Source: Rhodoligotrophos sp. CJ14 (GTDB lineage Bacteria; Pseudomonadota; Alphaproteobacteria; Rhizobiales; Im1). Taken from it: a stretch of 64,000 nt of DNA. A program made the position numbers and the translations under genes. This document shows positions 45,603-55,370 of this stretch, in pieces (within the stretch, counting starts at the first letter, position 1; every line of letters begins with the position of its first letter). The notes below the pieces were generated by a model. That model did not search any database, had not been told where the DNA came from, and saw nothing but the letters and a program-made list of their open reading frames with translations. The stretch spans positions 2,571,516-2,635,515 of the forward strand of contig NZ_CP133319.1 in NCBI RefSeq assembly GCF_038811545.1, written 5' to 3'.

Positions 45603-46769
45603 CTAGAGATTTCGCGAGATGATCAGCTTCTGAATATCGCTCGTCCCTTCATAGATCTTGCACACGCGCACGTCACGATAGAAGCGTTCGACAGGGAAGC
45701 CGGAGGTGTAACCATAACCTCCGTGAATCTGCAACGCATCCGAACACACACGCTCCGCCATCTCCGAGGCGAACAGCTTTGCCGCGGCCGCTTCCTTCAT
45801 GCAGGGAATGCCCGCTTCGATCATTCGCGCCGCGTGCAGGTAATACTGCCGAGCAATATCGACCTGGGCTGCCATTTCGGCCAGGCGGAAGCTCACCGCC
45901 TGTAATTTGGTGAGCGGAGCGCCATAGGCCTGGCGCTCTCGCGCATAGGCGACCGCCGCATCCAGCGCCGCCTGGGCAATACCAACCGCCTGGGCAGCAA
46001 TCGCGACCCGCCCGTCCGAGAGCAGGCCAAGCGCGACGCGATAACCATTCCCCACTCCGCCCAGCGCATTTTCGGCGGCAACCCGCACATCGCGAAGCAC
46101 GATCTGAGCGGTATGGGCCGTATGCTGGCCGAGCTTGTCTTCAACCCGCGCCACCTCCACTCCGGGTGCGCGCGGATCAACGATGAAGGTCGTGAAGCCC
46201 TGCTTTCCAGCCTCCCGGTCCGTCACCGCAAGCACAAGCGTGATCCCGGCCTCAGAGCCGTTGGAGACGAACTGCTTGGTGCCATTGATGATGAAGTGAT
46301 CACCTTCTCGACGCGCGCTGGTGCGGAAAGCAGCGGTGTCAGAGCCCGCATGCGGCTCCGTCAGCATCACCGCCCCGATATGCTCGCCCCGGGTCATCGC
46401 CGGAAGATAGCGGTGCCGCTGCTCCTCCGTCCCATGCTGCGCAAGCGGATAGGTCGCACCGAGATTATGCACATGCACGATGGTGCCGAGGCCGCCATCG
46501 GCGCGCGACAGCTCTTCCATCACCAGACAATAGCCGACAAAGCCAATATCGGAGCCACCATAGGCCTCCGGCACCAGCATGCCCATGAAGCCGAGATCGG
46601 CCACTGCTTTGAGCTCTTCGTGTGGCCAGGCCGATGATTTATCCCGCGCTGCCGCCGTGGGCGCGATGACCTCGCGGGCAACCTGCCGCGCGGCCTGCTT
46701 GATCAGGACCTGCTGCTCGGTCAGGCCGAAATCATCGCGCGACACATCCGCTCTGGTTTGAACATTCAT
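45603..46769 (-). CDS. Acyl-CoA dehydrogenase
   Basis: A 388-residue flavoenzyme with MLTEPHAGSDTAAFRTSA (FAD and substrate loop), NGTKQFVSNGSEA, an AIAAQAVGIAQAALDAAVAY helix, LQIHGGYGYTSGFPVERFYRD and the catalytic-base position KIYEGTSDIQKLIISR (Glu of YEGTS). It introduces the alpha-beta double bond into an acyl-CoA. ATG 46769 has GGGGGAGG 5 bases upstream; the earlier ATG overlaps that site. It follows the enoyl-CoA hydratase gene by 42 bases. Confidence 0.93.
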   Translation of the reverse strand: MNVQTRADVSRDDFGLTEQQVLIKQAARQVAREVIAPTAAARDKSSAWPHEELKAVADLGFMGMLVPEAYGGSDIGFVGYCLVMEELSRADGGLGTIVHVHNLGATYPLAQHGTEEQRHRYLPAMTRGEHIGAVMLTEPHAGSDTAAFRTSARREGDHFIINGTKQFVSNGSEAGITLVLAVTDREAGKQGFTTFIVDPRAPGVEVARVEDKLGQHTAHTAQIVLRDVRVAAENALGGVGNGYRVALGLLSDGRVAIAAQAVGIAQAALDAAVAYARERQAYGAPLTKLQAVSFRLAEMAAQVDIARQYYLHAARMIEAGIPCMKEAAAAKLFASEMAERVCSDALQIHGGYGYTSGFPVERFYRDVRVCKIYEGTSDIQKLIISRNL

Positions 46770-46811
46770 GGGATCCTCCCCCTGCATTCAGCGGGAATAA
46801 TGGCGGCGTTG

Positions 46812-47600
46812 TCAGCGCCCGATGAAACGCGGCTTGCGCTTTTCCTGAAACGCGGCAAGCCCCTCGTTCATGTCATGGCTGGTGGCGTGAACCTCACCGG
46901 CAATCAACTCGAGCCGCAGGGCCGTCGCGCTGGGCTGCTCGAGCCCGTCATCGACCAGCGCCTTCATTCGCCGCAGCACCAGCGAGCTCTTGGTCGCCAT
47001 CTTCGCGATCAGCCTCTCCGCGGCCGGGATCAGATCCTCATCCTCGACCACCTCGTTCACCAGCCCACAGGTGACCAGCTCCTCGGCCGGCACGAATTCA
47101 CCGGTATAAAGCAGGTATTTGGCGCGGGTCGGGCCGATCTTTCGGGGCAGGCGGACCGAGCCGCCGCCACCCGGCAAGAGGCCGTAATTGGCATGGGCAT
47201 CGCCAAGCTTGGCCGAACGGGCGGCAATCACCAGATCACAGCACAGCACGAGCTCGAGCCCGCCGGCGAGCGCCATGCCGTTCACCGCCGCGATGACCGG
47301 CCGGGGAAAACGCTCCAGCCGCTCCATCGTCCCGATCACCTGACTGAGGAAATCGTGCATCTTGCCGGAATCGCCGCCCACTTCACCGCGCAGATATTTG
47401 AGATCCGCGCCCGCTGAGAAGGCTCTGCCGGTGCCCGTGAGAACCACCGCCTTGACCTCGGGGTCATGCTCGACCTTATCCAGGGCTCCATTGATTCCGG
47501 TCAACACCGCCGGGCTCAGCGCATTCATGGCATCCGGTCTGTTGAGCCTGAGCCACAAGGCGCCCTTGCGGACGTCCGATACCACCACCTGTTCCGACAT
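46812..47600 (-). CDS. Enoyl-CoA hydratase/isomerase family protein
   Basis: The 262-residue crotonase-fold protein has GTGRAFSAGADLKYL (oxyanion hole 1), AAVNGMALAGGLELVLCCDL (oxyanion hole 2), GLLPGGGGSVRLPRKIG and a C-terminal FQEKRKPRFIGR typical of hydratases. It would hydrate the enoyl-CoA made by the adjacent dehydrogenase. It is divergent from the CoA-transferase gene across a 130-base control region. Confidence 0.93.
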   Translation of the reverse strand: MSEQVVVSDVRKGALWLRLNRPDAMNALSPAVLTGINGALDKVEHDPEVKAVVLTGTGRAFSAGADLKYLRGEVGGDSGKMHDFLSQVIGTMERLERFPRPVIAAVNGMALAGGLELVLCCDLVIAARSAKLGDAHANYGLLPGGGGSVRLPRKIGPTRAKYLLYTGEFVPAEELVTCGLVNEVVEDEDLIPAAERLIAKMATKSSLVLRRMKALVDDGLEQPSATALRLELIAGEVHATSHDMNEGLAAFQEKRKPRFIGR

Positions 47601-47632
47601 CTCGTTTCCTTCCCGATCCGCTGCCCAGTCCT

Positions 47633-47663
47633 ATTTGACTCACGGGTCAGTTCGCTGTTTACT
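47633..47663 (+). promoter_or_regulatory. Candidate TetR operator B with overlapping promoter (CoA-transferase / hydratase divergent region)
   Basis: ATTTGACTCACGGGTCAG (47633-47650) is an imperfect palindrome (TGACnC..GnGTCA) matching operator A at 43891-43908. Its TTGACT (47635-47640) could serve as -35, with TTTACT (47658-47663) 17 bases later as a weak -10 for the plus-strand genes. It lies between the divergent hydratase and CoA-transferase genes, so one bound regulator could control both. Confidence 0.45.
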
Positions 47664-47730
47664 AAGTTACACTGTAGACCCAAAGATAAAATACGCAAGG
47701 CATCAGCCTCGCACCACGAGGGCAGGAAGA

Positions 47731-48855
47731 ATGGGAGCGCTTCTCACCGGAATCCGGGTCGTAAGCCTTGCCGAGCAATATCCCGGACCTTATGCGACCT
47801 TGCTGCTGGGCGATCTCGGCGCCGATGTGATCCAGGTCGAGCGGCCGGGAAGTGGTGATCCTGCACGGCAGTTTCCCGAATTCTACGCCGCGATCAACCG
47901 CGGCAAGCGATCGGTCTGCCTGGACCTCAAGTTGGAAGACGGCAAGCTGGCGCTGCGCGAGCTCATCAAGACCGCCGACATATTGCTCGAAGGCTTTCGC
48001 CCCGGCACGATGCAGCGATTGGGCTTTGGGCCGGAGGATGTTGCGCGCATCAACCCGCGCATAGTCTATATCTCGATCTCCGGTTTCGGCCAGACCGGGC
48101 CTTATCGCGACCGGCCTGCTCATGACATCTCCTACCAGGCGATTGCCGGCCTCATGTTCCGCGATGCGCGCGCCGGGCGCACCAGCGGCGGCGGCGAGCT
48201 TGCGATAGGTGATCTGTCCTCCGGCATGTTCGCGGCGCTCGCGGGTCTTGCCGGCATTGTCAGCCGCGCGACCACCGGCAAGGGCACCTATATCGATGTC
48301 TCCATGACCGACGGGCTCGTTTCGTGGATGTCGGTATTCCTGAGCCCCGTCCTCAATGGCGCCCGGCCCGATGAGATCGGCGATGAGCCGGCCTATGGCA
48401 GTTTCGCGTGTGCGGACGGCAAGCTCCTGTCGCTCTCTATTGCCCATGAGGACTGGTTCTGGCAGCCGTTCTGCCGGACTGTTGGCCTCGAGGCCTATGC
48501 TGCCTATGCCCGGCCGCAACGGGTAGCCGAAAACCGCCACCTTGCGAGCCTCATCGCCGAGCGCCTTGCCTCCCGCACCCGTGCCGAATGGGGCGAGGCA
48601 TTCGATCGCGCCGGAATTCCCTGGAGCCCGGTGAATGATCTCGAAGAAGTGGTGCGCGATCCTCATTTCACCGAACGGGGCATGTTCACGAGCATCACGG
48701 AGGATGACGGCAGCGAGCGTCGCTATGTGGCGCAGCCGTTGATTGTGGAAGGCCGTCATCCCGGTCCGAGCCGTGGTGTGCCACCGCTTGGTGCACATAC
48801 CAACGAGGTCCTCGAGAGCCTGTTCGCGTCCAAGCCGATTTCCGGAAGGAGCTGA
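47731..48855 (+). CDS. CaiB/BaiF family CoA-transferase (class III)
   Basis: The 374-residue protein has family hallmarks: GIRVVSLAEQYPGPYATLLL, LGDLGADVIQVERPGSGD, NRGKRSVCLDLK, LLEGFRPGTMQRLGFG and the probable catalytic Asp 161 in IGDLSSGMFAALAG. It moves CoA between carboxylates and can thus activate an acid without ATP. ATG 47731 follows GGCAGGAAGA; upstream in-frame extensions run antisense through the hydratase gene and are rejected. It begins the CoA-transferase/thiolase/SDR operon. Confidence 0.92.
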   Translation: MGALLTGIRVVSLAEQYPGPYATLLLGDLGADVIQVERPGSGDPARQFPEFYAAINRGKRSVCLDLKLEDGKLALRELIKTADILLEGFRPGTMQRLGFGPEDVARINPRIVYISISGFGQTGPYRDRPAHDISYQAIAGLMFRDARAGRTSGGGELAIGDLSSGMFAALAGLAGIVSRATTGKGTYIDVSMTDGLVSWMSVFLSPVLNGARPDEIGDEPAYGSFACADGKLLSLSIAHEDWFWQPFCRTVGLEAYAAYARPQRVAENRHLASLIAERLASRTRAEWGEAFDRAGIPWSPVNDLEEVVRDPHFTERGMFTSITEDDGSERRYVAQPLIVEGRHPGPSRGVPPLGAHTNEVLESLFASKPISGRS

Positions 48856-48859
48856 GCTT

Positions 48860-50101
48860 ATGGAGACCGTCTACATCGTCGGCGTCGGCATGACGCCCTT
48901 CGGCCGCATGCTGGATATCGATATCAAGACCTTGACGCGCCAGGCCGTCACCGCTGCGCTGGCGGATGCGGGCATCGAGCCCTCCGCCATCGAGGCGGCC
49001 TTCTTCGCCAATGCCGCACAAGGGCACATGGAAAAGCAGCATATGGTTCGCGGCGAGATCGCGCTGCGGGCGATGGGGCTCAGCGGCATTCCCGTTGTGA
49101 ATGTCGAGAATGCCTGTGCCAGCGGCGCCACAGCGGTGAACCTGGCCGTCACCCAGATCAAGGCCGGCGAGCATGATGTGGTACTCGCCATCGGCGCCGA
49201 AAAGCTGTTCTCCAGGGACAGGGCGCTGATGTTCGGCTCATTCGACGGCGCCTGGGATGTGGCCGAAAGTGAGCGCATTCGAGCCCGCCTGATGGAGCTT
49301 GGTGAAGGCGTGGATCCGCCCGGGGGCACCACCTCGGACAAGCCCTATAGCGTGTTCATGGATGTCTATGCCGCCTTTTCGCGGTTCCACATGAAGACCT
49401 TCGGCACCACGCAGCGCCAGATCGCGGCGGTTTCCGCCAAGAACCACCAGCATTCGGTTCATAACCCGCTCTCGCAATTTCGCGAGGCCTATACGGTCGA
49501 TGAGGTGCTCGCGGCACCGCCCATCACCTATCCCCTCACCTTGCCCATGTGCTCGCCCATCTCTGATGGCGCTGCCGCCGCCATTCTGATGAGCGAGGCC
49601 GGTCTCAAGCGCTATGGCATCGACAAGTCCCGTGCCGTGAAGATCTTGGCCTCGGTGATCCAGACCGGGAGTGACCGCGAGCCCTCGCAGGTCGACCGCC
49701 ACATCACCGCCCTTGCTGGGCGCCGAGCCTATGAGAAGGCGGGCATCGGCCCTGAAGATGTGTCGGTCGCCGAGGTGCATGACGCGACCGCCATGGGCGA
49801 GATCATTCAAATCGAGAATCTCGGCTTCTGCCCCTTCGGCGAGGGAGGGCCGACTGCAGAACGTGGTGAAACCAAGATCGGTGGTCGTATCCCTGTGAAC
49901 CCGTCGGGCGGCCTCGAATCGAAGGGCCACCCGGTCGGCGCCACCGGTATAGGCCAGATCCACGAGCTGGTGAGCCAGCTGCGCGGTGAGGCAGGACCCC
50001 GTCAAGTCGATGGCGCCCGCATCGCGGTCGCGGAGAATGGCGGTGGGCTGCAAGGCATCGAGGAAGCCGTCGCCTGTATCACCATACTGGGCAAGAGCTG
50101 A
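48860..50101 (+). CDS. Thiolase family protein (SCP-x-like acyl-CoA thiolase)
   Basis: A 413-residue thiolase-fold protein with nucleophile Cys 86 in VENACASGATAVNL, EVHDATAMGE and SKGHPVGATGIGQ (catalytic His). The C-terminal catalytic Cys of classical thiolases is absent (AENGGGLQG), as in the SCP-x/lipid-transfer thiolase-like group. It may cleave or condense 3-ketoacyl-CoA, or act on a branched substrate. ATG 48860 has GAAGGAG upstream and lies 4 bases after the CoA-transferase stop. Confidence 0.9.
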   Translation: METVYIVGVGMTPFGRMLDIDIKTLTRQAVTAALADAGIEPSAIEAAFFANAAQGHMEKQHMVRGEIALRAMGLSGIPVVNVENACASGATAVNLAVTQIKAGEHDVVLAIGAEKLFSRDRALMFGSFDGAWDVAESERIRARLMELGEGVDPPGGTTSDKPYSVFMDVYAAFSRFHMKTFGTTQRQIAAVSAKNHQHSVHNPLSQFREAYTVDEVLAAPPITYPLTLPMCSPISDGAAAAILMSEAGLKRYGIDKSRAVKILASVIQTGSDREPSQVDRHITALAGRRAYEKAGIGPEDVSVAEVHDATAMGEIIQIENLGFCPFGEGGPTAERGETKIGGRIPVNPSGGLESKGHPVGATGIGQIHELVSQLRGEAGPRQVDGARIAVAENGGGLQGIEEAVACITILGKS

Positions 50102-50110
50102 GGAGGACCC

Positions 50111-50887
50111 ATGAACCTCAAGGACAAGGTTGCCGTCGTTACCGGCGCAGGATCCGGACTGGGCCGCGCCTCAGCCCGCGCCCTCGCCGAAGCCGGCAGC
50201 CGTATCGCAGCCTTCGATCTTAGCGCCGAACGGCTCGAGGCTCTGAAGCAGGAGCTCGGCACCAAGGTCTTTACCGCGATGGTGGATGTTGCCGATGATG
50301 GCAGTGTCAAAGCCGGCATCGACGGCGCCCTTGAGGCCTTTGGCGCCATTCACATCGCCGTCAATTGTGCCGGAGTTGCGGATGCCGCCAAGACAGTCTC
50401 GCGCGGTGAGCCCTTTCCGCTCGCCACGTGGAACAAGGTGATCGGCATCAATCTCACCGGCACCTTCAACGTCATTCGCTGGGCTGCCCTCGCCATGACC
50501 CGCAATGCGCCCGATGGGGGCGAGAAGGGCGAGCGCGGGGTGATCATCAACACCTCCTCCGGCGCCGCCACCCAGGGCCAGATTGGGCAAGCCGCCTATA
50601 GCGCCAGCAAAGCCGGCGTGATGGGCCTCACCCTGCCCGTTGCCCGCGACCTCGCGCAGCACCGTATCAGGGTCGTCTCGATAGCGCCCGGCCTGTTCGA
50701 TACCGCCATGGTCGCCGGCATGCCGGACACGGTCAGCCAGTCCATCATCGACCGGATGATCCTCTTCCCTGACCGCATGGGTCGCCCGGAGGAATTTGCG
50801 GCCCTCGTCCGCCATATCGCCGAGAACAGCTACATCAATGCGACCACGCTCGACATAGACGCGGGCGCGCGCATGCATCCTAAATAA
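50111..50887 (+). CDS. Short-chain dehydrogenase (3-hydroxyacyl-CoA dehydrogenase type 2-like)
   Basis: The 258-residue Rossmann protein has TGAGSGLGRASARAL (NAD site), NCAGVADAAKT, and the Ser-Tyr-Lys triad in INTSSGAATQGQIGQ and AAYSASKAGV. The insert PDGGEKGERGVIIN is typical of HSD10-like 3-hydroxyacyl-CoA dehydrogenases. It would oxidise the hydroxyacyl-CoA made by the hydratase, completing a beta-oxidation set. GAGGA precedes the ATG, 9 bases after the thiolase stop. Confidence 0.92.
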   Translation: MNLKDKVAVVTGAGSGLGRASARALAEAGSRIAAFDLSAERLEALKQELGTKVFTAMVDVADDGSVKAGIDGALEAFGAIHIAVNCAGVADAAKTVSRGEPFPLATWNKVIGINLTGTFNVIRWAALAMTRNAPDGGEKGERGVIINTSSGAATQGQIGQAAYSASKAGVMGLTLPVARDLAQHRIRVVSIAPGLFDTAMVAGMPDTVSQSIIDRMILFPDRMGRPEEFAALVRHIAENSYINATTLDIDAGARMHPK

Positions 50888-50924
50888 GGGACGGGCTTGC
50901 GGATTTGCAGTTCCGGCTGGCGGG

Positions 50925-50962
50925 CCTCATCCAAAGGGCATGACGGAACGGACGGGATGAGG
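50925..50962 (+). terminator. Possible stem-loop after the SDR gene
   Basis: CCTCATCC (50925-50932) and GGATGAGG (50955-50962) form a perfect 8-base-pair stem with a 22-base loop, 37 bases after the SDR stop. No T-run follows and the loop is long, so terminator function is uncertain; it does sit at an operon boundary. Confidence 0.35.
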
Positions 50963-51036
50963 TAGATCTACGGCCCTCTCCGGCCAGGGCTTTGATCCTG
51001 GTCTAAGCCGTCGATCGTGCCTGATGCCCCGAGACC

Positions 51037-51956
<920 letters not shown>

Positions 51957-51960
<4 letters not shown>

Positions 51961-52718
51961 ACCTGACCGCAGTTGCAGCGATCTACAAATTCGAGATGGC
52001 GCGGACCTTCCGCACCCTGCTTCAGAGCGTCGTCTCGCCGGTGATTTCGACCTCGCTCTATTTCGTGGTGTTCGGTGCCGCGATCGGATCTCACATTCCG
52101 CAGGTCGAAGGTGTGACCTATGGGGCCTTCATCGTGCCGGGCCTCATCATGCTGTCGCTGCTTACCCAGAGCATCGCGAACGCGTCTTTCGGCATCTATT
52201 TCCCGAAATTCACCGGCACCATTTTCGAGCTGCTCTCGGCGCCTGTTTCCTATTTCGAAGCGGTGCTCGGCTATGTCGGAGCGGCGGCAACCAAATCCAT
52301 GGCGATCGGGCTGATCATTCTCGCGACCGCCCATCTGTTTGTGCCTATCCATATCGCGCATCCCTTCTGGATGCTTGCTTTCCTGGTGCTGATTGCTGTC
52401 ACGTTCAGTCTGTTCGGCTTCATCATCGGCATTTGGGCCGACAATTTTGAGAAGCTTCAGCTCATCCCCCTTCTCGTGGTCACCCCGCTCACCTTTCTGG
52501 GCGGCAGCTTCTATTCGATTTCCATGCTGCCGAAGGAATGGCAGACCATCGCCCTGTTCAACCCGGTGGTCTATCTCGTCAGCGGATTTCGCTGGAGCTT
52601 CTTCGAAGTCGCCGATGTGCAGGTCGGCATCAGCCTCGGCATGACACTGCTCTTCCTTGTCCTGTGCCTGACCGTGATCTGGTGGATCTTCAAGACGGGC
52701 TACCGTCTCAGGTCCTGA
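51957..52718 (+). CDS. ABC-2 type transporter permease (YadH-like)
   Basis: The 253-residue protein has six hydrophobic segments, with [19 protein letters not shown], an [20 protein letters not shown] loop and [15 protein letters not shown], the ABC-2 permease signature. It overlaps the ATPase gene by ATGA. The pair forms a simple exporter at the inner membrane. Confidence 0.92.
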
Positions 52719-52767
52719 TGCGCTAAAGCGAGAAGCACACCGCCAAACAACGCAGAAAGCAGCGTTC

Positions 52768-53682
52768 ATGAGCACATCCGTCACCGAGCACGTCTCTCGC
52801 GAGGTCCAGGCCCATATCCTGTCCGAGGCGCTGCCCTTCATGCAGCGCTATGCCGGGCAGACGGTTGTGGTGAAATATGGCGGTCATGCCATGGGCGATG
52901 ACACGCTCGCACGCCAGTTCGCGCGAGACATCGTGCAGCTCAAGCTGAGCGGCATCAACCCCATTGTCGTCCACGGCGGCGGCCCGCAGATCGGCAAGAT
53001 GCTCGACCGGCTACAAATTGCATCGAGCTTCCAGGATGGCTTGCGCATAACCGATCAGGCCACTGTCGAGATTGTCGAGATGGTCCTTGCCGGCTCCATC
53101 AACAAGCAGGTGGTGGCGAGCATCCAGCAGGAAGGTGGCCGCGCAATCGGCATTTCGGGCAAAGACGGCAATCTGCTTTTGGCCCGGCGCCTCACCCGCA
53201 CCAAGCGCGATCCCGATTCCAACATCGAGAAGATTATTGATCTCGGCTTTGTCGGTGAGCCCGAGACGGTCAATCCCGAGATCCTCAGCACCATCGCGGC
53301 CAGCTCGGCCATTCCCGTCATCGCCCCGATCGGCACCTCGCTCTCGGGCGAAACCTTCAATGTGAATGCCGATACCTTTGCCGGCGCCATCGCCGTTGCC
53401 ATGCAGGCCAAGCGGCTGCTGCTGCTGACCGATGTGGAAGGCGTGCTGGACCAGAACAAGAAGCTCATCCGCGAGCTGACGCTTGATCAGGCCCATAAGC
53501 TCATTCACGACGGGACCGCCTCAGGCGGCATGATCCCCAAGATCGAGACCTGCGTCTCGGTGGTGGAGAAAGGCGTCGAGGGCGCGGTCATTCTCGATGG
53601 CCGCGTGCCTCACATCGTGCTTCTGGAGCTCTTTACCCCTTATGGAGTTGGCACGCGCATCAGCCGCACGGCAGAGGAATGA
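52768..53682 (+). CDS. argB: Acetylglutamate kinase
   Basis: The 304-residue amino-acid kinase has [11 protein letters not shown] (ATP site Lys), [15 protein letters not shown] (substrate loop), [17 protein letters not shown] and [14 protein letters not shown] with [11 protein letters not shown]. It phosphorylates N-acetylglutamate in arginine synthesis. Its N-terminal helix (about 30 residues before VVKYGG) fits the hexameric arginine-inhibited type. It is followed by the HAD gene 7 bases later, the usual order in Hyphomicrobiales. Confidence 0.97.
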   Translation: MSTSVTEHVSREVQAHILSEALPFMQRYAGQTVVVKYGGHAMGDDTLARQFARDIVQLKLSGINPIVVHGGGPQIGKMLDRLQIASSFQDGLRITDQATVEIVEMVLAGSINKQVVASIQQEGGRAIGISGKDGNLLLARRLTRTKRDPDSNIEKIIDLGFVGEPETVNPEILSTIAASSAIPVIAPIGTSLSGETFNVNADTFAGAIAVAMQAKRLLLLTDVEGVLDQNKKLIRELTLDQAHKLIHDGTASGGMIPKIETCVSVVEKGVEGAVILDGRVPHIVLLELFTPYGVGTRISRTAEE

Positions 53683-53689
53683 GGCCCCA

Positions 53690-54412
53690 ATGAACCAGAT
53701 CAGCGGCCGCCGCGGCTTCGATCACGTCGATACCTGGATCTTCGATCTCGACAATACGCTCTACCCGGCGAGCTGCAGGCTCTTCGATCAGATCGATGTC
53801 AAGATGGCCACCTTCATCATGGATTTCCTCAAGGTGGACCACGCAGAGGCCCGCCGCATTCAGAAGGGGTTTCTTTACGAGCACGGCACCACTCTGCGCG
53901 GGCTCATGCTGGAACATGGGGTAAAGCCGGAGGATTTCCTCTCCTTCGTGCATGATATCGACCATTCGGCGGTGGTTGCTGACGAGGCGCTCTGCGCTGC
54001 CCTGACGCGCCTGCCCGGCCGCAAATATATCTTCACAAATGGCACGGTCGCACATGCGGAGAGGGTGATGGCGCGCATCGGCATTGGCGGCTGCTTCGAT
54101 GACATTTTCGACATCGAAGCTGCAGGCTATCTGCCCAAGCCCAATATCGAGAGCTACCGCTTGATGCTCGAGCGGCACGGCATCGAGGCGCCCCGCTCGG
54201 CGATGTTTGAGGACATTTCTCGCAATCTGGAGCCTTGCCATCGGCTCGGCATGACGACAGTGCTGGTGACCTCGCCCGATAATGACGATAGCGCAGCGAT
54301 CGCCTCGCACTCCGGCCACGGCCCGGAAGCTGCGCATATCGATTACATAACGGATGATCTGCCCGCCTTCATCGAGAGGCTCACCCTCAAGGCAAGCCCT
54401 GTCACATCATGA
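53690..54412 (+). CDS. Pyrimidine 5'-nucleotidase (HAD superfamily, SSM1-like)
   Basis: The 240-residue HAD protein has motif I TWIFDLDNTLYPASC (nucleophile and acid Asp), motif II FTNGT, Lys in YLPKPNIESYR and motif IV MFEDISRNLEPC, matching the SSM1-like pyrimidine 5'-nucleotidases. It would dephosphorylate nucleoside monophosphates. ATG 53690 follows the argB stop by 7 bases. Its 3' end overlaps by 11 bases with the convergent RTX-like gene. Confidence 0.9.
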   Translation: MNQISGRRGFDHVDTWIFDLDNTLYPASCRLFDQIDVKMATFIMDFLKVDHAEARRIQKGFLYEHGTTLRGLMLEHGVKPEDFLSFVHDIDHSAVVADEALCAALTRLPGRKYIFTNGTVAHAERVMARIGIGGCFDDIFDIEAAGYLPKPNIESYRLMLERHGIEAPRSAMFEDISRNLEPCHRLGMTTVLVTSPDNDDSAAIASHSGHGPEAAHIDYITDDLPAFIERLTLKASPVTS

Positions 54413-55103
54413 AGTCATTGTGGTCGGGCAGCTGAAATTGGATATCGGTCTTCTGCAGATCGTGCCTATTGACCAGAAGCGCGAAGTCAGCCCGCCCATC
54501 ATTGTCTTCGTCGAGACTGACCTCGGACCAGCCGCAATCGCGCTTGGTGATCTTTAGGCGCTCGCACAAATCCCTGTTTTGCGTGGCGATGACGATCTTG
54601 TCCTCGGCCCGATCGAACCCGTAGAGATCGGTTTGTCGCGCATCGCCCGAGGGGGACTTATTCGCCCAGTTCTTCAGGTCATAGAAGAAAACATCCTTTC
54701 CGCTGTTTCCGACGGCCGAATCGCCAGGACCCGCATAGATTTCGGTGCCATTCTCACCCGCTTTGAGAATATTGCGCTGCCCATTCCCAATCACGATTTT
54801 GGTTTCCGGACCGGCATCGACATTCTCGACCGGCGGATCGGACGAGATCTTCTGAGGCCCTGGATTGGTCAGCACCATCGTTTGCCGGGAAAGATCGACC
54901 TCCGTGATGCCTCGGGTCTCCGAGATATCCAGCGTCACCTCGCTATAGCCGGATTTTGACTTCTCCTTGGCCCCCCGGATCGTCGCCACCCCGTCGAATG
55001 GTTTCGACAATATACGCCACTCCGCCTCGCGGGGGGCAACGCTGGACTTGCACGCAGAATTACAACCTTGCCGTCCCACCGACTGTTCATCATATCTTAT
55101 CAT
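54402..55103 (-). CDS. Orphan protein with RTX/serralysin-C-like calcium-binding module
   Basis: The 233-residue protein has no recognised enzymatic domain. The middle holds RTX-like Gly/Asp turns (VIGNGQRNILKAGENGT, IYAGPGDSAVGNSGKD), then a strand pair (FDRAEDKIVIA). The C-terminal DEDNDGRADFALLV followed by LQKTDIQF resembles the calcium-binding end of M10 serralysin-type type I secretion substrates. No N-terminal signal peptide is seen, consistent with type I secretion, but no secretion genes are nearby. ATG 55103 has no strong ribosome site. It overlaps the HAD gene end-to-end. Confidence 0.6.
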   Translation of the reverse strand: MIRYDEQSVGRQGCNSACKSSVAPREAEWRILSKPFDGVATIRGAKEKSKSGYSEVTLDISETRGITEVDLSRQTMVLTNPGPQKISSDPPVENVDAGPETKIVIGNGQRNILKAGENGTEIYAGPGDSAVGNSGKDVFFYDLKNWANKSPSGDARQTDLYGFDRAEDKIVIATQNRDLCERLKITKRDCGWSEVSLDEDNDGRADFALLVNRHDLQKTDIQFQLPDHNDFMM

Positions 55104-55311
55104 CCCGTCCGCCCTGCAATAGCCTTATGAAAAATTCGGCGCGCTTTGCACCTCTTCTTTCTTGCCTCATGAAAATGCTTTGATGTTGAACGGGTCTGGA
55201 TTGCGTGAGCACCGTCCCATGGCCGCTTTGCGAAGAATACCTCGCATCGCGCCGAGCTTAACGCGCCAGACGAGCCTCAGGTTGTCACGACCGGACCGCT
55301 TCCGCTGCCAG

Positions 55312-55339
55312 TTGACAGGCGGCCTTTGCCTAGTACTGT
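55312..55339 (+). promoter_or_regulatory. Sigma70-type promoter of dapD-dapE
   Basis: A perfect TTGACA (55312-55317) is followed after 16 bases by TACTGT (55334-55339), about 31 bases before the dapD ATG. The rest of the 267-base gap (55104-55370) holds no gene I can support. Confidence 0.5.
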
Positions 55340-55370
55340 GCGGCCCGTGACCAGTAACTGCGGAGCCATC

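Noticed and set aside
47362-47730. N-terminal extension of the CoA-transferase frame
   Set aside because: The extension runs antisense through the hydratase gene. ATG 47731 has a good ribosome site and starts the conserved GIRVVSLAEQYPGP segment.
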